From assembly GCA_050743265.1 (NCBI GenBank), contig JBOGEN010000111.1:1-41500 (forward strand): DNA of 41,500 nt. Direction: 5' to 3'. Below the pieces are notes generated by a model, which was given only the letters and a program-made list of their open reading frames with translations, was not told where the DNA came from and did no database searches. Positions 24,441 to 31,148 of this stretch are shown piece after piece (position 1 is the stretch's first letter; each line of letters begins with the position of its first letter). Source of the DNA: JBOGEN01 sp050743265. GTDB lineage: Bacteria > Actinomycetota > Actinomycetes > JBOGEN01. The translations under genes were made by a program, and so were the position numbers.

Positions 24441-25526
24441 CTAGTCGTACAGGTGATGACCGCAGTTCGGCCACTGCCCGGCCCCGGAGGACTGGTAGAG
24501 CACCTGCGCGCGGTAGGTCTGCTCGTCCGCGGAGGCGTCGGTGGGTACGCCGGTGCCGCCCGCGGCCTCCCAGGTCGCCTGCGAGAACTGGTACAGGCCG
24601 TAGTACGGCCCGGCCGGGTTGACGGCGTTCGGGTCGCCGCCGGACTCGCACTCCGCGAGCGCGGCCCAGTTGAGGTCCTCGACCCCGGTGGAGCGCTCCT
24701 TCGTGCCGACCTCGAGGATCTCGGTGACGGGACGCTCGACCCGGCGCGAGGAGATGAGCCGTCGGGACCGCACGTCGTCGTTCACGTACCGGACCTCGTA
24801 GGTGTTGACCTTGAGCCCCGGCCGCCCGCGCTGGACCACCTGCGTCTCGCCCTCGAACATGTCCGCGTTCTCGCGCCGCACGGTCTCGTGCGGGATGTCC
24901 ACGTTGACCTCGACCCGGCGCTTGCCCATCCGGGTCACCTCGAGGACCTGGCCGTCGAGGGGGAAGGACGCCAGCGAGGCAGACACCTTGTCCTTGTTCC
25001 CGAGCCTGAGACCGACGTCGGCGAGGACCTCACGCACGCTGGCCGCGGTCGTCGTCACCACCCGGCGCTTCCCGTCGGCGAGCACGACGACCTCGCGCTC
25101 GGTCCGCAGCGTCAGCGCCATGCCGTCGGTGGGGATGCGCCGGGAACGGGAGGCGGACAGGTACGCGTCCTCGGTCCGCAGGCCGATGGCCTGCAGCGCG
25201 TCGGACACGTTCGTGGCCGTCACCCAGTACTGCCGGGTGGCGCCGTCGAGAGTGAGCGTGAGAAGGCGGCTGTGCCGGACGGCGATGCGCGTGCCGCTGC
25301 GGACCTGGGTGCCGAGGGAGGGCGCGACCTGGTCGTGCAGGCTCACCGGGACACCCTCGCGGGCGAGCACCTCACCGACCGTCCGGCCGAAGCTGCGGAC
25401 CTCGCGCTGCTGGCCGTCCACCGCGAGGGTCACCGTCTTGTCGAGGCTGACGAACGCGGTCGTGCCGCCGACGAGCACACTGATGACCAGCGCCTGGAGC
25501 GCGGCAACCGCGGGCGATCGACGCAC
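24441..25526 (-). CDS. rpfB: Resuscitation-promoting factor RpfB
   Basis: 361 residues from a GTG at 25526 with AGGAG about 4 bp upstream. A single N-terminal hydrophobic segment (about 7-26) exports or anchors it. Three DUF348 repeats follow (about 28-85, 88-140 and 143-200, each with a -DG-R--- start), then a G5 domain (about 203-277) and a C-terminal Rpf lytic domain (283-361). In this last, AECESGG carries the catalytic Glu (E294), and C293/C355 can form the conserved disulfide. It cuts peptidoglycan and helps dormant cells regrow. Full domain order matches RpfB of mycobacteria. First gene of an operon with rsmA and ispE and preceded by a structured leader. Confidence 0.96.
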   Translation of the reverse strand: MRRSPAVAALQALVISVLVGGTTAFVSLDKTVTLAVDGQQREVRSFGRTVGEVLAREGVPVSLHDQVAPSLGTQVRSGTRIAVRHSRLLTLTLDGATRQYWVTATNVSDALQAIGLRTEDAYLSASRSRRIPTDGMALTLRTEREVVVLADGKRRVVTTTAASVREVLADVGLRLGNKDKVSASLASFPLDGQVLEVTRMGKRRVEVNVDIPHETVRRENADMFEGETQVVQRGRPGLKVNTYEVRYVNDDVRSRRLISSRRVERPVTEILEVGTKERSTGVEDLNWAALAECESGGDPNAVNPAGPYYGLYQFSQATWEAAGGTGVPTDASADEQTYRAQVLYQSSGAGQWPNCGHHLYD

Positions 25527-25573
25527 GGCACTCCTACCCCTCGGAGGCCCGGGTCTGGGAACCGGACGGTGGA

Positions 25574-25674
25574 GACAGCCGGGGGGCTCGAGGCCCCCCT
25601 GACCCTCGTCGACCGCCTGGGCCGCCGCCCCCGGCTGTCACGTCGCAGACGGTAGCAGGGCCCGGCATACCGTC
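25574..25674 (-). promoter_or_regulatory. Structured rpfB leader with competing hairpins
   Basis: In transcript order: a 7-bp stem GACGGTA/TACCGTC (25674-25648), then GACAGCCGGGGG (25639-25628), then GGGGGGC (25599-25593), GCCCCCC (25587-25581) and GGCTGTC (25580-25574). The 12-mer at 25639-25628 is a perfect complement of 25585-25574. The local GGGGGGC/GCCCCCC hairpin uses five of the same C residues, so the two structures exclude one another, though a 7-bp outer stem could coexist. Such switching layouts control termination in leaders. No T-tract is seen. In the remainder of the 311-bp gap (25675-25837) I see no gene and only a weak promoter-like pair (TTACCA/TAAGTT near 25730-25707). Confidence 0.55.
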
Positions 25675-25825
25675 CGGAATCGGGCCTGGGCACAGGCGTA
25701 GTGAGCAAACTTACACGAAGCCGGGCATAGTGGTAACGCTGGGGGGTTTGCCGATCACAATCCGTGGTCTTCGGCGGAACGTGACCTTGCTGCGGCCCGC
25801 CCGGTGGCCGGCGAAGAGGCCCTCC

Positions 25826-25846
25826 GGGTCCACGAGGTCAGGACCC
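25826..25846 (-). terminator. Hairpin spanning the tatD stop codon
   Basis: GGGTCC-N9-GGACCC includes the tatD TGA. It might end the rsmI-metG-tatD transcription unit before the rpfB leader. There is no T-tract. Confidence 0.35.
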
Positions 25847-26701
25847 CCAGGCTCCGAAGACCCGGGTCGCGTTCGCGGACACGGCGGCGGCCAGATCCTC
25901 CTCGCCGACCTGCGCCACCTCGGCCATCGCCCGGACGGTCAGCGGGACGAGGTACGGCGCGTTAGGGCGGCCGCGGTGCGGCATCGGGGTGAGGAACGGC
26001 GCGTCCGTCTCCACGAGCAGCAGCTCGAGCGGCGCCACGGCGAGGGCGTTGCGCAGACCCTGGGCGTTCTTGAAGGTGACGTTGCCGGCGAACGACATGA
26101 CGTACGAGCGACGGGCGCACTCCCGCGCCATCGCGACGTCGCCGGAGAAGCAGTGGAAGACGACGGTTTCGGGCGGCCCCTCCTCGGCCAGGACGCGGAG
26201 CACGTCGTCGTGCGCGTCCCTGTCGTGGATCACCAGCGCCTTGCCGTGCCGCTTGGCCAGGTCGACGTGGCGCCGGAACGACTCCTCCTGGGCCTGGCGG
26301 CCGTCCGGCCCGGTGCGGTACCGGTCGAGGCCGGTCTCCCCCACCGCCCGAACGTGCGGCAGCGCGGCCAGGCCGTCGAGGGCCTCCATCGCCTCGTCCA
26401 GCGACCCGTCGGCAGCCAGCGTCGGTGCCTCGTTGGGGTGGATGGCGACGGCGGCGACGACGTCGTGGTGGGACGCGGCGAGGTCCGCGGACCAGCGGGA
26501 CGAGGGGAGGTCGACCCCGATCTGGACGACCCGGGGCACGCCCGCCGCCCGGGCGGCAGCCAGGGCGTCGTCGACCGGGACGTCCATGAGGTCGAGGTGG
26601 CAGTGGCTGTCCACCGCTGCCACCCGCAGCGGCTCGGGCGCGGGAGGTGCCGCGCCCTCCCGCGCGGCAGCCCGTCCGTCACGCCGTGCGCGTACCGGCA
26701 T
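25838..26701 (-). CDS. tatD: TatD-family metal-dependent DNase/hydrolase
   Basis: 287 residues from the ATG at 26701, 15 bp after metG with a GGGGG site. TIM-barrel metal ligands are in place: DSHCHLDL near residue 31, GETGLDRYR (Glu), VIHDRDAHDD (His), FHCFSGD (His), and VETDAPFLTP (Asp). The N-terminal 25 residues are an Ala/Arg-rich extension. TatD proteins are 3'-5' exonucleases linked to DNA repair and RNA quality control. The metG-tatD order ahead of rpfB is standard in actinobacteria. Confidence 0.94.
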   Translation of the reverse strand: MPVRARRDGRAAAREGAAPPAPEPLRVAAVDSHCHLDLMDVPVDDALAAARAAGVPRVVQIGVDLPSSRWSADLAASHHDVVAAVAIHPNEAPTLAADGSLDEAMEALDGLAALPHVRAVGETGLDRYRTGPDGRQAQEESFRRHVDLAKRHGKALVIHDRDAHDDVLRVLAEEGPPETVVFHCFSGDVAMARECARRSYVMSFAGNVTFKNAQGLRNALAVAPLELLLVETDAPFLTPMPHRGRPNAPYLVPLTVRAMAEVAQVGEEDLAAAVSANATRVFGAWGS

Positions 26702-26716
26702 ACGCCCGTGCCCCCG

Positions 26717-28552
26717 CTACGACCCGGAGCCCGAGCCTGCCGCGGACTCCTCCGCCAGCCGGGCGAGCTCCTCGTCGACGATCGAGGCGTCGAGCTTGCG
26801 GAACACCGGCGTCGGCGGTGCCAGCGGCGTGCCCGCGCGCAGGTCCGTGGACTCCCACCTCGCCCCTGTCTCGTAGTCGCCCATGAGGACGGAGTAGCCG
26901 TGTGACCCCTCCGCCGTCTCGTCGTCGACGACGCGGATCTCGGGCATGGCGGCCCACCGGCCGGAACCCCCGAGGAGCTCGTGCACGCGCTGGGAGGAGT
27001 TCGGCAGGAACGGCGTGAGCATCGTCTTGCAGTCGTCCACCACCTGCAGCGCGGTGTGCAGGACGCTGCCCATGCGCTCGCGGTCGGACTCCTTGAGCTT
27101 CCACGGGGCCTGGTCGGACAGGTACTTGTTCGCCTCGGCGACGACCCGCATCGTCTCGTTGAGCGCCTGCTTCTGCCGGGAGCGGCCCATGAGGTCGCCC
27201 ACCGTGGCGAACGCGGTCCTCGACGTCGCGAGCAGGGCGTGGTCGGCGTCCGTGAGGTCCTGCCCGGCGGGGATCTCGCCGAAGTTCTTCGCCGCCATCG
27301 AGACCGAGCGGTTGACGAGGTTGCCCCAGCCCGCGACGAGCTCGTCGTTGTTGCGGCGCAGGAACTCCGACCAGGTGAAGTCGGTGTCGGACGTCTCCGG
27401 CCCTGCCACCGACAGGTAGTAGCGCAGGGCGTCCGGGTCGTACCGGGCGAGGAAGTCCTTGACGTAGATGACCACCGACCGCGAGGACGAGAACTTGCGC
27501 CCCTCCATGGTGAGGAACTCGCTCGAGACCACCTCGTGCGGCAGCTGCAACGCGCCCAGCGACCCGGGGGTGCCGTTACGCGCACCCTGGCCCGAGTACC
27601 CGAGCAGCAGCGCGGGCCAGATCTCGGAGTGGAAGACGATGTTGTCCTTGCCCATGAAGTAGTAGTGCGTGGCGTCCTCGGGGTCGTCCGGCTGCCACCA
27701 CGCGCGCCACGCATCCGGGTCGCCCGAGCGCCGTGCCCACTCGATGGACGCCGACAGGTACCCGATCACCGCGTCGAACCAGACGTAGAGCCGCTTGTCC
27801 GGGCGGTCGCGCCAGCCGTCCAGCGGCACGGGAACGCCCCAGTCCAGGTCGCGGGTGATGGCCCGCGGCTTGAGGTCGTCCAGCAGGTTCATCGAGAACC
27901 GCAGGACGTTCGGCCGCCAGTTCGTGCGGGTCTGCAGCCACGAGCCGAGCGCCTCGGCGAACGCGGGCAGGTCGAGGAAGTAGTGCTCGGTCTCGATGAA
28001 CTTTGGCGCCTCGCCGTTGATGCGGCTGCGCGGGCCGATCAGGTCGGTGGGGTCGAGCTGGTTGCCACAGTTGTCGCACTGGTCGCCGCGCGCGGAGTCG
28101 TACCCGCAGATCGGGCAGGTGCCCTCGATGTAGCGGTCGGGCAACGTACGCCCGGTGGACGGGGAGACCGCGCCCATCGTGGTCTTGGGGAAGACGTACC
28201 CGTTCTTGAGCAGGCCGAGGAAGAGGTCCTGGACGACCTCGTAGTGGTTACGCGTGGTCGTCCGGGTGAACAGGTCGTACGAGAGGCCCAGCCCGCGCAG
28301 GTCCTCCTCGATCACGCGGTTGTACTGGTCGGCCACGTCTCGTGCGGACATGCCGGCCGCGTCCGCCGCGACGAGGATCGGCGTGCCGTGCTCGTCCGTG
28401 CCGCTGACCATGAGCACGTCGTTGCCGGCCATCCGGTGGTACCGGCTGAAGACGTCCGAGGGGACGCCGAAGCCCGCGACGTGCCCGATGTGGCGGGGAC
28501 CGCTCGCGTACGGCCAGGCGACGGCGGTGAGGATGTGGCGGCTCGACGGCAT
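26717..28552 (-). CDS. metG: Methionyl-tRNA synthetase
   Basis: 611 residues. HIGH motif at residues 21-24 (PRHIGH), GTDEHGTP, a zinc knuckle with four Cys (CPICGYDSARGDQCDNCG), YVWFDAVIGYLSAS, and KFSSSRS as the KMSKS-loop variant. The anticodon-binding helical domain follows (about 400-540), ending in a Gly/Ser tail. It has no C-terminal EMAP-like tRNA-binding domain. It charges initiator and elongator tRNA-Met. Confidence 0.97.
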   Translation of the reverse strand: MPSSRHILTAVAWPYASGPRHIGHVAGFGVPSDVFSRYHRMAGNDVLMVSGTDEHGTPILVAADAAGMSARDVADQYNRVIEEDLRGLGLSYDLFTRTTTRNHYEVVQDLFLGLLKNGYVFPKTTMGAVSPSTGRTLPDRYIEGTCPICGYDSARGDQCDNCGNQLDPTDLIGPRSRINGEAPKFIETEHYFLDLPAFAEALGSWLQTRTNWRPNVLRFSMNLLDDLKPRAITRDLDWGVPVPLDGWRDRPDKRLYVWFDAVIGYLSASIEWARRSGDPDAWRAWWQPDDPEDATHYYFMGKDNIVFHSEIWPALLLGYSGQGARNGTPGSLGALQLPHEVVSSEFLTMEGRKFSSSRSVVIYVKDFLARYDPDALRYYLSVAGPETSDTDFTWSEFLRRNNDELVAGWGNLVNRSVSMAAKNFGEIPAGQDLTDADHALLATSRTAFATVGDLMGRSRQKQALNETMRVVAEANKYLSDQAPWKLKESDRERMGSVLHTALQVVDDCKTMLTPFLPNSSQRVHELLGGSGRWAAMPEIRVVDDETAEGSHGYSVLMGDYETGARWESTDLRAGTPLAPPTPVFRKLDASIVDEELARLAEESAAGSGSGS

Positions 28553-28560
28553 GCCCCGAT

Positions 28561-28604
28561 CCTAGAAGCCCCGGAGGTGGACCCCGGGGGAGCGGAGCCC
28601 TAGG
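28561..28604 (-). terminator. Hairpin between rsmI and metG
   Basis: CCCCGG-N9-CCGGGG (28569-28589) sits within an outer CCTAG/CTAGG pair (28561-28565 with 28600-28604), 4 bp beyond the rsmI stop and 8 bp ahead of metG. It could end rsmI transcription or act as a metG leader structure. No T-tract. Confidence 0.4.
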
Positions 28605-28608
28605 GGCG

Positions 28609-29487
28609 TCAGCGGACCTTCGCGGCGAGCACGGCGTCGTAGACGATCCGCTTGGGGATGCCCAGCTCGGAGGCGACCACGGCGATGGCCTCCTTGCGGG
28701 TGACGCCGGCGGTCTCGTGGGCAGTGACGAGGCGGGCGACGTCGTCCGGCTCGGCCTGCTCGGCGGCCTCCACCCGGCTCGCCCCGGCCACCACGACGGT
28801 GACCTCTCCCCGGACGCCCTCCGCGGCCCAGGCGGCGAGGGCGTCGAGACGGTCGCGCCTGACCTCCTCGAACGTCTTGGTGAGCTCCCGGCAGACCGCG
28901 GCCCTCCGGTCGGCACCGAAGCGCTGCGCCATCGCCCGCAACGAGGCCGCGAGCCGGTGGGGCGCCTCGAAGAAGACGAGCGTGCGCCGCTCGGTGGCCA
29001 GCTCGGTGAGGCGGCGCGCCCGGTCGCCGGAGCGCCGCGGCAGGAACCCCTCGAAGCAGAAGCGGTCCACAGGCAGGCCGGAGAGCACGAGCGCCGTCGT
29101 CACGGCCGAGGGGCCCGGCACGGCGGTCACCGGGATGCCGGCCTCGACCGCGGCCGAGACGAGCCGGTAGCCGGGGTCCGAGACTCCGGGCATCCCCGCG
29201 TCCGTCACGAGCAGCACCCTGCTGCCCTGGCGCATGGCGTCCACGAGGTCGGGGGTGCGCTGCGCCTCGTTGCCCTCGTAGTACGAGACCACGCGGGCGG
29301 ACACGTCGACGCCGAGGGCGGTCGTGAGACGCCGCAGCCGCCGGGTGTCCTCGGCGGCCACCACGTCGGCCCCGGCCAGCTCGTGGGCCAGGCGTGCCGG
29401 GGCGTCGTCGAGGTTGCCCAGGGGCGTCCCCGCGAGCACGAGCACCCCCGGGCCGGCATCGGGCACATCTCCCGAGGCGACCCTCAT
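28609..29487 (-). CDS. rsmI: 16S rRNA (cytidine1402-2'-O)-methyltransferase
   Basis: 292 residues. ATG at 29487 has GGAGG 6 bp upstream, which settles the start over a GTG two codons earlier. Tetrapyrrole-methylase-type fold: VLAGTPLGNLDDAPARLAHEL, VAAEDTRR, YYEGNEAQRTPDLV, VTDAGMPGVSDPGYRLV, VPGPSAVTTALVLSGLP, and FFEAPHR. The extra C-terminal RsmI domain (about 235-292, TRKEAIAVVASELGIPKRIVYDAVL) is present. It 2'-O-methylates C1402 of 16S rRNA. It diverges from pmt across a 38-bp gap, so the two promoters must overlap. Confidence 0.95.
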   Translation of the reverse strand: MRVASGDVPDAGPGVLVLAGTPLGNLDDAPARLAHELAGADVVAAEDTRRLRRLTTALGVDVSARVVSYYEGNEAQRTPDLVDAMRQGSRVLLVTDAGMPGVSDPGYRLVSAAVEAGIPVTAVPGPSAVTTALVLSGLPVDRFCFEGFLPRRSGDRARRLTELATERRTLVFFEAPHRLAASLRAMAQRFGADRRAAVCRELTKTFEEVRRDRLDALAAWAAEGVRGEVTVVVAGASRVEAAEQAEPDDVARLVTAHETAGVTRKEAIAVVASELGIPKRIVYDAVLAAKVR

Positions 29488-29525
29488 GCGCACCCTCCTC
29501 TCCCCGCTCTCCCTACCATGTCCGG

Positions 29526-31148
29526 GTGTCCACGACCGAGTCCGCGGCGACGACCACGCCGGACCGCCCGCAGCCGGTCGGCGCCGACGCCGATTCGGGG
29601 CAGGGCGATCGCCCCCACGCAACCGGGCAGTGGGGTCCGACGGGCGGCCGGTCCGCCCTCGTGAACCGGGTGTCCCCCCCGATGCCGTCCGACCGGGTGG
29701 CGGGCTGGGTCTGGCCGCTCGCCGTCGCTGTCCTCGCGGGCGTCCTGAGGTTCTGGCGCCTCGGCGTCCCGGACACGCACGTGTTCGACGAGGTGTACTA
29801 CGCCAACGAGGCGTGGCAACTGCTGCACTACGGCGTCGAGTACAACGTCAAGGACGCGACGCCGAACTACGTCGTCCACCCGCCGCTGGGCAAGTGGACG
29901 ATCGCGCTCGGGCAGTGGCTGTTCGGCGACGACTCGTTCGGCTGGCGGTTCTCCGCCGCACTCGTCGGCACGCTGTCCGTCCTGCTCGTCGCGCGGGTCG
30001 CCCGGCGCATGACGCGGTCCACGCTGCTCGGCTGCGTCGCCGGCCTCCTGCTCGCGTTCGACGGCCTGCACTTCGTGTCGAGCCGGACGGCGCTGCTCGA
30101 CGTGTTCCTCATGGCGGCTGTGCTCGCCGCCTTCGCCTGCCTCGTGGTCGACAGGGACGCCTCGCGCGCCCGGCTGGCCGAGCTGGTGGAGCGCCGCGGA
30201 CTCGTCGGCCCCGGCGGTCGTGTGTCCGGCACCGGGCCGGGGCTGGGGCTGCGCCCGTGGCGGCTCGCCGCCGGGGTGATGCTGGGCGTGGCCGTGGCCA
30301 CCAAGTGGAGCGGCGTGTACGCGATCGCGGCGTTCGGCCTGATGACCGTGTTCTGGGACATGGGTGCGCGGCGCGCGGTCGGCATCACGCGCGCGCGGAC
30401 CGCCGCGCTGCTCCGCGACGCCGGACCGGCCTTCGCCTCGCTCGTGGTCCTGCCCGTGTTCGTGTACGTGGCCTCGTGGACGGGCTGGTTCCTCTCCGGC
30501 GACAAGGGCTGGGACCGGCACTGGGCGGAGGGCAGCGCCACCTCGTACGGCTTCGTCCCCGACGCGATCCGCAGCCTGTGGCACTACCACGCGGGCATGT
30601 ACGACTTCCACACCACGCTGGACTCCCCGCACCCGTACCAGTCGAGCCCGTGGGGCTGGCTCGTGCTGGCACGTCCGGTGTCGTTCTTCTTCGAGTCCCC
30701 CAAGCGGGGCGAGGAGGGCTGCCACGCCGAGACCTGCGCGCGGGAGGTGCTCGGGCTCGGCACACCGGCGATCTGGTGGGCCGCGGTGGGCGCGCTGCTC
30801 GTGATGCTGTGGCTGTGGCTCGGGCGGCGTGACTGGCGCGGCGGCGCGGTGCTCGCCGGGGTGGCCGCGGGCTACCTGCCCTGGTTCCTCTTCACCGACC
30901 GCACGGTCTTCAGCTTCTACACGATCGTCCTCGCCCCCTACCTCGCGATCGCGTTGGCACTGACCCTCGGAGTCGCCCTGGGTGGGCGGGACGCGAGCCC
31001 GATCCGTCGACGGTGGGTTGCCACGGTCGCCGGGATGTACCTGCTGCTCGTCATCGTCAACTTCCATCACCTCTACCCTGTGCTGTCGGCCGAGCTGATC
31101 CCGTACGACGCGTGGCTCGACCGGATGTGGTTCAGGTCCTGGATCTGA
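29526..31148 (+). CDS. pmt: Protein O-mannosyltransferase (GT39)
   Basis: 540 residues from a GTG at 29526. No ribosome site is visible. TACCAT (29514-29519) six bases before the GTG suggests a leaderless transcript. After a polar N-terminus of about 50 residues there are about ten membrane helices. FDEVYYANEAWQLL carries the catalytic Asp-Glu of GT39 enzymes in the first outside loop, followed by VVHPPLGKWTIALG, SRTALLDVFLMA and the C-terminal YDAWLDRMWFRSWI. It transfers mannose from polyprenyl-phosphate-mannose to Ser/Thr of exported proteins in step with secretion. Location opposite rsmI is conserved in actinobacteria. Its end overlaps the helD-like gene by 17 bp. Confidence 0.94.
   Translation: MSTTESAATTTPDRPQPVGADADSGQGDRPHATGQWGPTGGRSALVNRVSPPMPSDRVAGWVWPLAVAVLAGVLRFWRLGVPDTHVFDEVYYANEAWQLLHYGVEYNVKDATPNYVVHPPLGKWTIALGQWLFGDDSFGWRFSAALVGTLSVLLVARVARRMTRSTLLGCVAGLLLAFDGLHFVSSRTALLDVFLMAAVLAAFACLVVDRDASRARLAELVERRGLVGPGGRVSGTGPGLGLRPWRLAAGVMLGVAVATKWSGVYAIAAFGLMTVFWDMGARRAVGITRARTAALLRDAGPAFASLVVLPVFVYVASWTGWFLSGDKGWDRHWAEGSATSYGFVPDAIRSLWHYHAGMYDFHTTLDSPHPYQSSPWGWLVLARPVSFFFESPKRGEEGCHAETCAREVLGLGTPAIWWAAVGALLVMLWLWLGRRDWRGGAVLAGVAAGYLPWFLFTDRTVFSFYTIVLAPYLAIALALTLGVALGGRDASPIRRRWVATVAGMYLLLVIVNFHHLYPVLSAELIPYDAWLDRMWFRSWI

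Noticed and set aside
22659..25655. Very long rightward open frame opposite rpfB, rsmA and ispE
   Set aside because: All three leftward genes are clear family members; high GC commonly leaves long antisense frames open.
25527..25737. c-di-AMP (ydaO-type) riboswitch ahead of rpfB
   Set aside because: That class is known upstream of some actinobacterial rpf genes, but I could not find its conserved internal motifs here.
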